Shown here: positions 15,489 through 27,389 of the stretch, piece by piece
Numbering within the stretch: position 1 is the stretch's first letter
Layout of the letters: each line of letters opens with the position of its first letter
Source of the DNA: Thinopyrum elongatum
Taxonomy: Eukaryota; Streptophyta; Magnoliopsida; Poales; Poaceae
DNA: 64,000 nucleotides
Assembly: GCA_011799875.1 (NCBI GenBank)
Contig: CM022298.1
Coordinates: forward strand, 499,787,857 to 499,851,856
Direction of reading: 5' to 3'
Translations under genes and position numbers: made by a program
Notes under the pieces: model-generated
The model's input: the letters and a program-made list of their open reading frames with translations, nothing else
Told to the model about the DNA's origin: nothing
Database searches by the model: none

Positions 15489-15810
15489 GTGCGACTCGTT
15501 CAGATCATGACTTCAAACAAATATAAAAAAATTTGAAGTATCCATGATAAGTACCAATGAATAGGATATAGCTTCTCTATCCTAGATTCCTATGGTATAT
15601 GGAATTTCTGGTTTCCTTTGGTGCAAATCCAATTATCTAAATTGGAAATAAGAAGCAATTCTCCCATTGGTAGCAAATGGTTATCCATTAAGCGGAGGAA
15701 ATAGTAATAAAAAGAAAAAGGCTTATGCTCCTTTATCTTAAAAGAACGGACTAACAGGGTCAGCTACTTAGCCAACTTTCATAATTAAATACCGTCACTG
15801 TATGGATAAC
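15489..15810. other. rps12-rpl20 spacer, left part, with target site duplication
   Basis: This is plastid spacer holding the 5' part of the rps12 half-intron. The last five bases, ATAAC (15806-15810), are repeated directly after element 1 at 29287-29291. No other gene is seen. The spacer resumes at 29287. Confidence 0.85.
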
Positions 15811-18800
15811 TGTGGCGCCCCCGACTCAATCGTACACTAATCATACACGCAAACGTGTACGATCAAGCACAGGGACTCACGGGAAGATATCACAACACAA
15901 CTCTAACACAATTTAAACGGAGGTCCACAATATTACAAACCAGGGATCCGAAGATCCGAATACATAAGTCAGTCATACAAATATTATTTGAGTACAGACA
16001 TAGTTAGACAAGTTTTGCCTTAAGAAGGCTAGCACAAACAGCGACATTAGATCGAAAGGCGTTGGCCTCCTGCCTGGGAGCCTCCGATCCTACTCCTGGT
16101 CATCTGGCTCGATCCAGTAGTAAGTACCCTCTGGACCCTCCTGGTAGTAAGCTCCGGTGGTGGCATCTAGCTCCAGGACTCCATCGTCTAATGTATCATC
16201 AATGTGGGGTATATGGGGAAAAGAGAAAGTAAAGCAACCGTGAGTACTCATCCGAAGTACTCAGCAAGCAAGGATCTATACTACATATGCAACATTATCA
16301 ATGGAGAAAGGCTGTATATTTGGACTGGACTGCAGAAATGCCAGAATAGAGAGAAGGCCTAGTCCTATCGAAGACTAGCATCTTCAAACATCTTCACAAG
16401 GCCATCATCTTGCAGCAGTAGAAGAGAGTAGAATAGCATTTTATTTAGCAAACATGTTGAAGTACAGCTTAAAGATCCTTCCTCGACTCCCAAGCGAGAA
16501 AGCGATCCCTAAGCTTCAATTAAGTAACAAGTATCCAGTTTAAGTAGTAGATCGGGATACACAAACTGAGCGTCCTTTACCGTAGGACCGGCTATCGATA
16601 GAAGATTCATCCCTGCAGGGGTGCACTACTGTTACCCAACACGCTCGATCAACTCTGGCCGGACACACTTGCTGGGTAATGCCCGTCCTCGGAAGATCAA
16701 CACAAAGCAGCGCCCTACCTAGGCTCGCCAGAGAGGTCAGCACGCCGGACTAACCTATGCACCCAGAGGTCTCGGGCCATCGCCCTGGGCACCCTGCGCG
16801 TTGCGAGACTGGCCGGGGTGCAGGCGCGACACTGAACTCGTCAGTGAAGTATCCAGCTCAATCCCGACAATCAGCCCGCACGGTGAATCGTGACGTCAGA
16901 CGAGCTTTCGGAGAAACGTACTTTGCAGAGGGTCCCATAACCATTATCCCGCGTGGTGGTAGTGCGTATAGGGCACGTCGACCCACTCAGATCACACACC
17001 CAAATCCAATAGGCTCAATTAGTATCAAGCGGAGACAATCAGAGTCTCTGATGCTCCGCCATAATGTCACACTCGAGTGCCCTTCCGGCACACCCGAAAT
17101 CATAGATCCCCAGCGGGTACCCACCAGGATGGACCCGCCTGTAACAGAGGTCAAGTAATCGTGTGGTCATAACATCAAGGGTGAAACCCGAGGAATCACC
17201 CTCGGCGGATTCCACTCTACGAAATCATCAGGGCGAACATATGAGGTATCACCCTCGAGGTTCACACTGAGGGTTGCACGACAGAGTCGTGTCGGAAGTG
17301 GAGAAGGAGGAATCACCCTCGATGACCAGGACCGAACAGCTACACTGCAGAGTATTCATCAGGAGTGCGTTACGAGGTATCACCCTCGGCACTCGATAGT
17401 TACTACGCAGAGTCGTACAACTAAGGGGGTGTGAAGTGAGGTGTCGGTCTCTGGTCGACGATCACATTGATCGAGTCGTCGATGATCAAGTAGGGGCATC
17501 AAGGATAAGGTGGTGGGGTCACTGATGGTTCATCACCAACCTATACTAAACAGTTTATCATAGGCAGGTAAGGTAGCAATGAACAGGTTACAACAGCAGG
17601 CTATGCATCAGAATAGGAGCATACATTAACAGTAGCAAAATCTAATGCAAGTAGGAGAATAGAATGGGCGATATCTGGAATGCTCGAGGGGGGGGGCTTG
17701 CCTGGTTGCTCTGGCAAGAGGGGAAGGTCGTCAACGGGCTGCTCGTCGGTAGAGTAGTCGTATCCTGGTGCAGCGCCGTCGGTCTCAGCGTCTATCGAGA
17801 GAGAGAAAAAGGGAGAGAGAAACAATAAATTCACGGCAATAATGCAAACAATATGTATGACATGCCTAAATGATATGCCGGGGTGTTCTACTGCCTAACT
17901 AAACGATTTAGTTAATTTAGGAATTTATTTGGATTTATTTAATTAAAGTTGGGCACTATTCATTTACTGAAATCGGTCTAAAAGTTCAATGTTCTTATAG
18001 CTGCGGGCGTCTGACGGGAATACGGAGGACGTATTCGGGTTCGTATCGTCGTTCTGAGCAAGTTTCATGTATAAAATATTTTCATCGGAGTTACGGTTTA
18101 TTTAATATGATTTTCTAAAGTTTTTATTAATTTCTGAAATTTAATTAATTATTTAATTCAACATTATCCGAAACAGTGCTGATGATGACATCAGCATGAC
18201 CTCATGCTGATGTCAGTGGTTAATTAAGTTAATTACTAATTACTGTTTAATTAACACTAATTAGTTAATTAGATTAACCTAATCAGGATTAATTAACTAA
18301 TTAATTAACTAATTAATTAATTAATTATTTTAATTATTTATTTTTATTTCTTTCTTTCTTTTTTTTAAACATTTTTAGGGCGTGGGCCCGTTCTGTCATT
18401 GGGCCAGGGGGGAAGCAGGGCCCACTGGCCAGTGGCACTGGGGCACTAGGCCCCACTGGTCAGTGGCACGAGGGCCACAGGCGAGCACGGGTGGCGGGCG
18501 CGGCGCGGCGCGCGGGCGCGGGCGTGCGTGCGCGCGGGCGGCGGCAGGGGCGCGGCGAGTCGCGGCCATGGGAGGCAGGGCAGCGGCGAGAGCGGGGCGA
18601 GGCCAGAGGGGGTGTGGGGTGCGCGCTCGAGGCGAGCGAGGCGCACGAGGCGCGCGGGGGCGGGGCGGCGCGCGAGCAGCAGCAGCGGCGAGCGCAACCA
18701 CACCGGCGAGTGGGCATGCGGCGAGCAGGCACAGGCGAGGCCGCGCGCGGGCGCGGTGCGGGGTCGGGCGAGCGCGCGATGGGCGCGCCGGAGCGCGGCC

Positions 18801-19610
18801 AGAGGGAAGAGGAGGCCGGGGGGTTCCTCACCCCCGATGCAGAGAAGAGGGCGGCGAGGCTCGGTGGAGCCGGCGATGGGGAGGCGGGGCAGTGCAGTCC
18901 GGCGAGGTGGCGGTGGCGATCGGGCGACGACGAGCGGCGGGGCGCGGTCGGCGCGAGCAGCGCCCGATCCAGTTCTGGATCGGGGGAGGGGGGAACGAGG
19001 GGAGTGAGCGAGGGGGTGAGTGGGGGTTAGGGTTTCGGTGGCCTCCAGGGAGAGGCCAAGTAGGCGCGGGGTGGGCCGGGAGCTGGGCCGGCCGGCTGGG
19101 CTGGGGCCCAGTTGGGCCGGGGGGGGAAGGGGGGTGGTCCTTTTTCTTCTTTTCTGTTTCATTTTTCTTTTATCTTTTTCTTTATTCTCCTTTCTCAGTT
19201 TAGTAAATAGTCAGGCCTCCTAATGGTTTTTGTAAAACACAACAATTGCTCCAACAAATACTAGGTATTATCCACCACTACCAAAAATTAGTTTGGAGAC
19301 AATTGGAGCTCCCACAAATTTTTATAATAATGAAAATGCATTAATCCTCGCTGTTTTAATTATGTTAGAGCCACCTAATTATTTTATTATTTATTGGTTA
19401 CAATTTTAGAATGGCCTCTGCAATATTTGTTATTTATCGAACATTTTAGTTTTTATGTTGGACAACTTTTATATTTCACTTTCATTTAAATTTGAATTTG
19501 GCTTGGGAGTTGAAATGCAATATGATGCTAATGATGATTATGCACTGTTAATCTCGCTGACATGTCATTATCAAAAGTGATTACTGTTGCTAATCACCGG
19601 GGGTGTTACA
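15811..19610 (-). repeat. Element 1 3' LTR (left copy)
   Basis: The 3,800-bp LTR is nearly identical to 25495-29286. It contains a very GC-rich block at about 18380-19130, an AT-rich TTAATTAA-type stretch at about 18220-18350, and a palindromic CTGATG/CATCAG cluster at about 18178-18216. It also holds the four-fold GAGG-motif cluster (17190-17387) and the exon-like blocks 17702-17791 and 16090-16187. Long open frames through the GC-rich block on both strands reflect base composition and are not called as genes. Confidence 0.93.
17178..17387. repeat. Cluster of GAGGWWTCACCCTC motifs (element 1, left LTR)
   Basis: Four copies of the 14-mer GAGG(A/T)(A/T)TCACCCTC start at 17190, 17243, 17307 and 17374. 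A related inverted copy (AAGGGTGAAACCC) lies at 17178-17190. The outer GAGG and CCTC can pair. The right LTR has the same copies at 26874, 26927, 26991 and 27058. Element 2 has them in reverse complement. Confidence 0.75.
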
Positions 19611-19624
19611 ATTCTCCTCATCTA
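19611..19624 (-). other. Element 1 polypurine tract
   Basis: On the minus strand TAGATGAGGAGAAT lies directly before the 3' LTR start TGTAACACC. Such a purine-rich tract primes plus-strand DNA synthesis. Confidence 0.75.
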
Positions 19625-19646
19625 TTAAGAATTCTCGTCCCGAGAA

Positions 19647-22600
19647 TTAAGAGGAAGACTGAAAGAAAGAGGGGTATTCTTCACGAAGACGATCCTCGCG
19701 TTCCCAAGTGGCCTCATCTTCAGAATGATTTGACCACTGAACCTTGAGGAATTTGATTGACTTTTGACGAGTCCGACGTTCGGCTTCATCAAGAATACGG
19801 ATGGGATGTTCTGGATAAGACAGATCTTCCCGTAATTCAAGCACTTCGTGATCCACAGCTCGAATAGGATCCTTGAAGCAGCGACGGAGTTGGGATACAT
19901 GAAAGACGTCATGTACTTGAGAAAGATTTGGCGGCAACTGCAATTGATATGCCACTTCTCCTCGACGGGCAAGAATACGGAACGGGCCAATGTAGCGAGG
20001 AGCTAACTTGCCTTTGATTCCGAACCGATGAGTGCCTTTCAACGGAGTGACACGGAGGTAAGCTTGCTCGCCAGGTTGATAGACTATTTCCTGGTGCTTT
20101 CGGTCATAGTTGCTCTTCTGACGAGACTGAGCAGCTTTCAAATGTTCACGGACAATGGGGACTTGATCTTCTGCTTGCTGAATAATGTCTGGTCCGACGA
20201 GTGAGCGTTCCCCAGTTTCTGACCAATTCAGAGGGGTTCGACACTTACGACCGTATAGAACTTCAAACGGTGCCATCTTCAGACTAGCCTGATAGCTATT
20301 GTTGTAAGAGAATTCGGCATACGGGAGAGATTCCTCCCATTTCTTACCGAAGGAGATGACGCAAGCTCGAAGCATATCTTCGAGCACTTGATTAACTCGT
20401 TCAACTTGACCCTGTGACTGAGGGTGAAAAGCGGTGCTAAAATACAGGTGTGTTCCCATAGCTTCTTGGAAACTATTCCAGAATCTGGAGGTGAAGAGGC
20501 TGCCACGATCAGAACTGATCTCCAACGGAACACCATGGAGTGACACAATTCGGGAAACATACAAGTTTGCTAACTGGCTAGCAGTGATTGTCTCTTTAAC
20601 TGGCAGAAAGTGGGCAACCTTAGAGAATCGGTCAATGACGACAAATATAGCATCATTACCCTTCTGGGATTTGGGAAAACCAGTAATGAAATCCATTTGG
20701 ACCTTGTCCCATTTCCATTCAGGAATTGTAAGGGGTTGCAGAGTTCCTGCGGGCCTTTGATGTTGAGCTTTAACGCGGCGGCAAACGTCACACTCAGAAA
20801 CATAACGAGCAATGTCTCGCTTCATATTAGGCCACCAGTATCTCTGACAAATGTCACGGTACATCTTTGTGCTACCAGGATGAATTGACAGAGGAGTGTC
20901 ATGAGCTTCCATCATAACATGTTCTCTCTCATCTTTGAACTTAGGTACGAAGAGACGGTGTTGGAAAAATAGGATCCCATCATTATCAAGATGGAACTCC
21001 AACGGTTTTCCTTTTTCAAGGTACCGCTTGATCCTTTCAACTTCAGAGTCATACCGTTGCATAGTTTTGATGTTGTGTTCTAAATCTGGTTCGACAACGA
21101 GGGTATTGAGATAACCCTGTGGAACAATGTGGAGGTTCAATTTACGAAACTCTTCATAAAGAAGAGGTTGTGATTCCTGAACCATATGGTTGCTGCAATA
21201 AGCCTTGCGGCTCAAAGCATCGGCCATTACATTTGCCTTGCCAGGGGTGTATGAGATATTCATATCATAATCGGCAATTGTCTCGAGCCATCTTTGTTGA
21301 CGAAGGTTCAGATCCGGTTGAGTATATAAATACTTCAAACTTTGATGATCCGTATATATCTCGCAACGGTTACCGAGAAGGTAATGGCGCCATAGCTTCA
21401 GGGCATAAATAACCGCAGAAAGTTCGAGATCGTGCACTGGGTAATTTTCTTCGTGAGGACGCAATTGTCGAGAGGCATAAGCAATCACCTTGCGTTCTTG
21501 TATTAGGACACAGCCTAATCCTTGACGGGAGGCATCGCAGTATATCACGAAATCCTTTTGGGAATCCGGGGGTGCTAATACTGGGGCAGATGTCAATTTA
21601 TCTTTTAGTGTCTGAAAGCTTTCTTGACATTTTTCTGTCCACTCATATTTAACACCTTTGTGAAGCAGATTTGTCAATGGTTTTGCAATCTTGGAAAAGT
21701 TCTCAACGAATCGACGACAATAACTAGCAAGTCCGAGAAAACTTCTGACTTGCTTAACATTCTTCGGGGGAGTCCAGTCAAGAATAGCCTGAACTCGTTC
21801 GGGGTTAACAGCAATTCCATCCTTGGAAATCACATGTCCAAGGTAAGTTACTTCAGAAAGCCAAAATTCACATTTGGAATACTTGGCATACAACTGGTGT
21901 TCTCGGAGCCTTTCTAGTACCAAACGGAGGTGTTCAGCATGTTCTTCTTTATTCTTAGAATAAACCAGAATATCATCCAAATAAACCACGACGAATTTGT
22001 CCAGGTAATCCATGAATATATAATTCATCAGACGGGAGAAAGTTGCTGGAGCATTCGTTAGGCCAAATGACATGACGGTGTATTCATAGGAGCCATAACG
22101 AGTGACGAATGCAGTCTTGGGAATATCCTCTTCACGGACACGGATCTGGTGATAACCCAACCTCAGGTCGAGTTTAGAGAACACCGACGATCCCGCGAGT
22201 TGATCATAAAGATCATTGATCCGGGGCAGTGGGTATTTATTCTGGATTGTGGCTTGGTTAATGGGCCGATAATCCTGAACCAAACGGTTAGTTCCATCCT
22301 TCTTCTTAACGAAGAGTGAAGGTGCTCCCCAAGCAGAGGAACTGGGGCGGATGAAACCACTTTTAAGCGACTTGTCGATTTCTTCCTTAAGCTCGAGTAG
22401 GTGATGCGGAGGCATCTTATAAGGTCGCTTGGCAATAGGGACGGTGCCAGGCTTCAAGTCGATGACAAACTCAACAGCTCTAGCCGGGGGTATTCCTGGA
22501 AGTTCTTCTGGAAAGACGTCTGGAAAATCTCGAACGACAGGAACGTTCTCGATCCCTTCCAGAGGTGAGGCGTTCAAAGCATTCAGAGCATATATCTGAG

Positions 22601-24077
22601 CTTCAGCGTCCCGAGTAATGCGGGCGGTATAGTTCACTATCTCATCGTTGGGGTGAAGAAGTTGGACGACTTTAGTGGCACAATTGATCGAAGCAATGTG
22701 AGCTTTCAACCAATCCATTCCAAGTATAAGGTCTATGGTGGAAGACTTCAGGACGATGGGCGAGGCAAGGAATTCCAATCCTTTAATTTCGATGGTAACG
22801 TCAGGTGCTATTATGTCAGCATGACAGTGACCTCCGGGAGTTTTAATGACTAACGGAGTATGCATTTTCTCATATCGAATGCCATGCATCAATGCAAATT
22901 TTCCAGAGATGAATGAATGTGATGCTCCTGAATCAAATAAAACAGAAGCAGGTACTGAGTTAACAAGAAGGGTACCCATCACAGTAGCAGGTTGATCCTG
23001 GACTTCTTCAATGTCAATGTTGTAGGCGTGTCCACGACCATGTCCAGCAGACCCAGTATTATAGTTGCGGGTTTGGTTGTTGCCACGACCATTGCCATGG
23101 CCAGTACGGGGAAAGGCTAACTGATTCTGATTCTGGCAGCAGTCTTTAGCCTGGTGTCCTGGTTTGCGGCACTTGAAGCATAGACCATCTTCAGGACGAA
23201 GAGGAGCATTGTTTTGAATAGCTTGAGTTTTTGGCTGCCTCGGCGGTGGAGGAGGCAGACGTGGTGCAGCATAGTTGTTCTTTGGCGCAGAGGTATTGGA
23301 ACGGAATGCATTGTTGGGGATCCAAACTCGACGCTTCGATGCTGAGCCCGAAGATGAGCTAGCATCACGATAGCGCTTCTGTGATTCCTTGTATTCCATC
23401 TGAGCGGTCTCAACAAGAATAGCCTTGTTCGTCAGAGTTGAAAAGTCATTGATGTCTTGAGCAGCTAGTGCAAGCTTGAGGTCAGGGTGTAGTCCATTAC
23501 GGAACTTCTCTTGTCTGCGAGCATCTGTGGCGATGTCTTCTTCGGCATAGCGGGAGAGGTCTAGAAATTCCCGCTGATAAGCTTCAACGGTCTTATTGCC
23601 CTGGGTGAGGTTACGGAACTGGGTCTTCATGCGTTCCATAATTGCTTGAGGGATGTAACGTGTACGGAAAGCAACCTGGAACTCATACCAGGTAATGACT
23701 GTTCCAACAGGCAGAGTACGCTTGTGTGTGTCCCACCATTGAGCAGCAGGGCCCTTTAAGAAAAAGGCCGCGAAGTTGACGTAGTTGGCAGGGGCGACAT
23801 TAGCTGACTCCATCTCGTGAGTGATGTCGCGGAGCCAGTCATCGGCATCCAGGGGCTTGTCAGAGTTGCGGAACTGCGTTGGGTTGAGTCGCGTAAACTC
23901 TGTCAAAGTTATTGAAGCTGGGTTCTGGTTCTGGTTGTTCTGATGCGGAAACTGAGCCATGATTCCAACCATGAACTGACGGTTGAGCTCAAACTGTTGC
24001 ATCATAGCCGCCATATAGTCTGGCGGTGGTGGGCGTTCAGGGGCACGACCACGACCACGACCACCTGGTCTAACCAT
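19647..24077 (-). CDS. Gag-Pol polyprotein of element 1, intact, with chromodomain
   Basis: The 1,476-residue frame starts at [17 protein letters not shown]. An in-frame extension upstream lacks Gag features. Gag spans about 1-320, with a CCHC knuckle [14 protein letters not shown] at 300. The protease has DSGA at about 383. The reverse transcriptase (about 540-740) has YLDD at 699-702. RNase H lies at about 842-960. The integrase (about 1040-1310) has the HHCC zinc site and the D, D and E residues in DFITGF, SSDRG and GQVERVNQ. The C terminus ends in [20 protein letters not shown], a chromodomain of the Tekay/Del type thought to bind methylated H3K9. No stop or frameshift occurs. Confidence 0.95.
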   Translation of the reverse strand: MVRPGGRGRGRAPERPPPPDYMAAMMQQFELNRQFMVGIMAQFPHQNNQNQNPASITLTEFTRLNPTQFRNSDKPLDADDWLRDITHEMESANVAPANYVNFAAFFLKGPAAQWWDTHKRTLPVGTVITWYEFQVAFRTRYIPQAIMERMKTQFRNLTQGNKTVEAYQREFLDLSRYAEEDIATDARRQEKFRNGLHPDLKLALAAQDINDFSTLTNKAILVETAQMEYKESQKRYRDASSSSGSASKRRVWIPNNAFRSNTSAPKNNYAAPRLPPPPPRQPKTQAIQNNAPLRPEDGLCFKCRKPGHQAKDCCQNQNQLAFPRTGHGNGRGNNQTRNYNTGSAGHGRGHAYNIDIEEVQDQPATVMGTLLVNSVPASVLFDSGASHSFISGKFALMHGIRYEKMHTPLVIKTPGGHCHADIIAPDVTIEIKGLEFLASPIVLKSSTIDLILGMDWLKAHIASINCATKVVQLLHPNDEIVNYTARITRDAEAQIYALNALNASPLEGIENVPVVRDFPDVFPEELPGIPPARAVEFVIDLKPGTVPIAKRPYKMPPHHLLELKEEIDKSLKSGFIRPSSSAWGAPSLFVKKKDGTNRLVQDYRPINQATIQNKYPLPRINDLYDQLAGSSVFSKLDLRLGYHQIRVREEDIPKTAFVTRYGSYEYTVMSFGLTNAPATFSRLMNYIFMDYLDKFVVVYLDDILVYSKNKEEHAEHLRLVLERLREHQLYAKYSKCEFWLSEVTYLGHVISKDGIAVNPERVQAILDWTPPKNVKQVRSFLGLASYCRRFVENFSKIAKPLTNLLHKGVKYEWTEKCQESFQTLKDKLTSAPVLAPPDSQKDFVIYCDASRQGLGCVLIQERKVIAYASRQLRPHEENYPVHDLELSAVIYALKLWRHYLLGNRCEIYTDHQSLKYLYTQPDLNLRQQRWLETIADYDMNISYTPGKANVMADALSRKAYCSNHMVQESQPLLYEEFRKLNLHIVPQGYLNTLVVEPDLEHNIKTMQRYDSEVERIKRYLEKGKPLEFHLDNDGILFFQHRLFVPKFKDEREHVMMEAHDTPLSIHPGSTKMYRDICQRYWWPNMKRDIARYVSECDVCRRVKAQHQRPAGTLQPLTIPEWKWDKVQMDFITGFPKSQKGNDAIFVVIDRFSKVAHFLPVKETITASQLANLYVSRIVSLHGVPLEISSDRGSLFTSRFWNSFQEAMGTHLYFSTAFHPQSQGQVERVNQVLEDMLRACVISFGKKWEESLPYAEFSYNNSYQASLKMAPFEVLYGRKCRTPLNWSETGERSLVGPDIIQQAEDQVPIVREHLKAAQSRQKSNYDRKHQEIVYQPGEQAYLRVTPLKGTHRFGIKGKLAPRYIGPFRILARRGEVAYQLQLPPNLSQVHDVFHVSQLRRCFKDPIRAVDHEVLELREDLSYPEHPIRILDEAERRTRQKSIKFLKVQWSNHSEDEATWEREDRLREEYPSFFQSSS

Positions 24078-24078
24078 C

Positions 24079-24204
24079 CTGCTAAGTATCAACAGGGGGT
24101 AGTTTAGTAAAAGCAATTGCGAGCATTTAGTGTCAAACATGATGTAACTCGACAACAACTTAAGTAGTGTAACAGATACATAACAGTCGTCAATTAAGAC
24201 ATAC
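24079..24204 (-). other. Candidate leader intron before gag (element 1)
   Basis: On the minus strand GTATGTCTT (donor-like, from 24204) and TTAGCAG (acceptor-like, ending at 24079) bracket 126 bases just before the gag ATG. Element 2 keeps the same donor and a CAG|GATGG acceptor with a 124-base spacing. This is inference from sequence only. Confidence 0.4.
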
Positions 24205-24328
24205 AGATCCATACACAGAGTCGGGTTCATGCGGACAGCATAACGGCGCAAATTGAAAAACTAGAGACACTAGGCGGTGCGCAGGCACGCGGTAAGGAAG
24301 TACACAACGTGACATAGCAAAGGCTACA

Positions 24329-25099
24329 TCAGCGTCGGAGAAAACCACTGAAACGGGGTAACTGCAAGTGCGGACGACGAATGTTCATCGCGGCAGGATC
24401 CTGTGCTCCATGTGCACTCTGATGCAGAAACCGGTCTCGAACTGTAAGAAGAGGTCCACGTGCAGGCGTGTGACCTCCCACAACAGGCCAATCAATACCT
24501 GGCGGCATCTCGGTCCTGCGTGGGTAAAGAATATACTCCGGATGTATCCCTGCACGAACAGCTGGTAGCAACTGTGTCATAGCCTCATAGTAGCGTGCTC
24601 GAGTGGCGAACAGCTCGACGGCAAGAGCCCGAACAGTGCGATCCAGAGCCTGAGTGCACTGAATCAGAACCTGCGGGTCGTAGCGTCGAGACTCGTACGG
24701 GGCACAAATAGCTGTGTAGTATCCAGTAGCATCTCCAACAGGTGCATACGGAATGTACCGAAACACAGTATCATCCAAGTTATCGCTGAACTGTCCTCGG
24801 AGACGTACGACAGCAGAGTAGGCGGCATCATGGACTGCCATCTCAATCGTCACTCCTAACCCGTGAAAAAGGTGTAGCTCGGTGTCTGAGTTGTTCTGCT
24901 GATCATAAATCCGAACTTCAGCGTAGTACTGTTCCTGATTGAACTCGCGGTAAACCTCATAAACCAAGTACTCAGGATACCAATGGTAGCCAAGTCTGTT
25001 CATGAGAGCGATCAGGACAGCTGGAAACCCAGGGGCATTACGAGCCCAAGTGCGAAGCAGAAGCTGTGTCGTAGGACGCGGTGGAAACAAACGATCCAT
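24329..25099 (-). CDS. Extra ORF between primer site and gag, possible dsRBD-like domain
   Basis: The 256-codon frame starts MDRLFPPRPTTQLLLRTW. An in-frame ATG at 25174 would add 25 residues, but TTTCAG directly before 25099 looks like a splice acceptor. Residues about 27-102 follow a dsRNA-binding-domain pattern: a first helix (VLIALMNRLG), PEYLVYEVY, a strand pair YYAEVRIYD, then HGLGVTIEMAVHDAAYSAVV as the final helix. The usual KKxAK lysines are absent. Residues about 147-190 are predicted helical. It reads in the gag direction. I do not recognise a named family. Grass retroelement ORFs of this kind exist as hypothetical proteins, so function is open. Confidence 0.7.
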   Translation of the reverse strand: MDRLFPPRPTTQLLLRTWARNAPGFPAVLIALMNRLGYHWYPEYLVYEVYREFNQEQYYAEVRIYDQQNNSDTELHLFHGLGVTIEMAVHDAAYSAVVRLRGQFSDNLDDTVFRYIPYAPVGDATGYYTAICAPYESRRYDPQVLIQCTQALDRTVRALAVELFATRARYYEAMTQLLPAVRAGIHPEYILYPRRTEMPPGIDWPVVGGHTPARGPLLTVRDRFLHQSAHGAQDPAAMNIRRPHLQLPRFSGFLRR

Positions 25100-25479
25100 C
25101 TGAAACAGAGGAAATTCAGATTTGTCAAATGACAATGAGAAGTTTAACACAACTCGGAGAGAAAGGTTAAACAAAACAATGGAAAGAAAAATGATTATCA
25201 GACTAATCAGATCAATGACAGGGAAATCGCACAGATATCCAGCTCTCCGGGTAGACGGGATTTACGAGATCCTAAGTGTCGGCGTTAGTAAAATTTATTT
25301 AACCCGAGTAGAAGAGAGATCAGAGTCCCAGAGTATAGACGAGGAATAAAAGATCCTAATACCACCCAGTTGGCGACGTGGGCCCGTAAGCCACACAGCC
25401 AAGTTAGTAAATTAGTTTTTCGGTTTCTAGACTCAACTTCGGCCAAGGAATTTGGAAGGGGGCTTCCAACAGGCAGTCG

Positions 25480-25492
25480 GCTCTGATACCAA
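25480..25492 (-). other. Element 1 primer binding site, initiator Met tRNA
   Basis: On the minus strand TTGGTATCAGAGC lies two bases after the 5' LTR end. TGGTATCAGAGC is complementary to the 3' end of plant initiator tRNA-Met, the usual primer for this clade. Confidence 0.9.
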
Positions 25493-25773
25493 CTTGTGGC
25501 GCCCCCGACTCAATCGTACACTAATCATACACGCAAACGTGTACGATCAAGCACAGGGACTCACGGGAAGATATCACAACACAACTCTAACACAATTTAA
25601 CCGGAGGTCCACAATATTACAAACCAGGGATCCGAAGATCCGAATACATAAGTCAGTCATACAAATATTATTTGAGTACAGACATAGTTAGACAAGTTTT
25701 GCCTTAAGAAGGCTAGCACAAACAGCGACACTAGATCGAAAGGCGTTGGCCTCCTGCCTGGGAGCCTCCGATC

Positions 25774-25871
25774 CTACTCCTGGTCATCTGGCTCGATCCA
25801 GTAGTAAGTACCCTCTGGACCCTCCTGGTAGTAAGCTCCGGTGGTGGCATCTAGCTCCAGGACTCCATCGT
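25774..25871 (-). other. Candidate terminal exon inside LTR, in phase with 27390-27479
   Basis: After ACATCAG (acceptor-like) the minus strand reads, joined to the last G of the 90-nt block, DDGVLELDATTGAYYQ to YYWIEPDDQE and stop (25774-25776). The left LTR has the same frame at 16090-16187 (acceptor ACATTAG). Element 2 shows a related end, PEDGYYYELTDDQE and stop (to 45366), but its upstream frame is broken. Inference only. Confidence 0.4.
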
Positions 25872-26873
25872 CTGATGTATCATCAATGTGGGGTATATGG
25901 GGAAAAGAGAAAGTAAAGCAACCGTGAGTACTCATCCGAAGTACTCAGCAAGCAAGGATCTATACTACATATGCAACATTATCAATGGAGAAAGGCTGTA
26001 TATTTGGACTGGGCTGCAGAAATGCCAGAATAGAGAGAAGGCCTAGTCCTATTGAAGACTAGCATCTTCAAACATCTTCACAAGGCCATCATCTTGCAGC
26101 AGTAGAAGAGAGTAGAATAGCATTTTATTTAGCAAACATGTTGAAGTACAGCTTAAAGATCCTTCCTCGACTCCCAAGCGAGAAAGCGATCCCTAAGCTT
26201 CAATTAAGTAACAAGTATCCAGTTTAAGTAGTAGATCGGGATACACAAACTGAGCGTCCTTTACCGTAGGACCGGCTATCGATAGAAGATTCATCCCTGC
26301 AGGGGTGCACTACTGTTACCCAACACGCTCGATCAACTCTGGCCGGACACACTTGCTGGGTAATGCCCGTCCTCGGAAGATCAACACAAAGCAGCGCCCT
26401 ACCTAGGCTCGGCAGAGAGGTCAGCACGCTGGACTAACCTATGCACCCAGAGGTCTCGGGCCATCGCCCTGGGCACCCTGCGCGTTGCGAGACTGGCCGG
26501 GGTGCAGGCGCGACACTGAACTCGTCAGTGAAGTATCCAGCCCAATCCCGACAATCAGCCCGCACGGTGAATCGTGACGTCAGAGGAGCTTTCGGAGAAA
26601 CGTACTTTGCAGAGGGTCCCATAACCATTATCCCGCGTGGTGGTAGTGCGTATAGGGCACGTCGACCCACTCAGATCACACACCCAAATCCAATAGGCTC
26701 AATTAGTATCAAGCGGAGACAATCAGAGTCTCTGATGCTCCGCCACAATGTCACACTCGAGTGCCCTTCCGGCACACCCGAAATCATAGATCCCCAGCGG
26801 GTACCCACCAGGGTGGACCCGCCTGTAACAGAGGTCAAGTAATCGTGTGGTCATAACATCAAGGGTGAAACCC

Positions 26874-27071
26874 GAGGAATCACCCTCGGCGGATTCCACT
26901 CTACGAAATCATCAGGGCGAACGTATGAGGTATCACCCTCGAGGTTCACACTGAGGGTTGCACGACAGAGTAGTGTCGGAAGTGGAGAAGGAGGAATCAC
27001 CCTCGATGACCACGACCGAACAGCAACACTGCAGAGTATTCATCAGGAGTGCGTTACGAGGTATCACCCTC
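26874..27071. repeat. Cluster of GAGGWWTCACCCTC motifs (element 1, right LTR)
   Basis: Copies of the 14-mer start at 26874, 26927, 26991 and 27058, spaced 53, 64 and 67 bases apart. The spacing is the same as in the left LTR. They fall inside the candidate intron between the two LTR exon-like blocks. Confidence 0.75.
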
Positions 27072-27389
27072 GGCACTCGATAGTTACTACGCAGAGTCGT
27101 ACAACTAAGGGGGGTGTGAAGTGAGGTGTCGGTCTCTGGTCGACGATCACATTGATCGAGTCGTCGATGATCAAGCAGGGGCATCAAGGATAAGGTGGTG
27201 GGGTCACTGATGGTTCATCACCAACCTATACTAAACAGTTTATCATAGGCAGGTAAGGTAGCAATGAACAGGTTACAACAGCAGGCTATGCATCAGAATA
27301 GGAGCATACATTAACAGTAGCAAAATCTAATGCAAGCAGGAGAATAGAATGGGCGATATCTGGAATGCTCAAGGGGGGGGGGGGCTTGC

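Noticed and set aside
16757..17158. 133-codon plus-strand frame in the element 1 LTR, repeated at 26441-26842
   Set aside because: It is antisense to the element's transcription, has no recognisable domain, and its two copies reflect only the LTR duplication.
18220..18350. TTAATTAA-rich stretch as a separate satellite or origin
   Set aside because: It occurs at the same place in all four LTRs and is simply part of the LTR. No independent element borders are seen.
18382..19203. Long open frames on both strands through GC-rich LTR blocks (also 28084-28886, 42092-42952, 51084-52034)
   Set aside because: The sequence is about 75 percent G+C, so stops are rare by chance. The frames overlap on both strands, are low complexity (Arg, Ala, Gly, Pro) and shift between the LTR copies.
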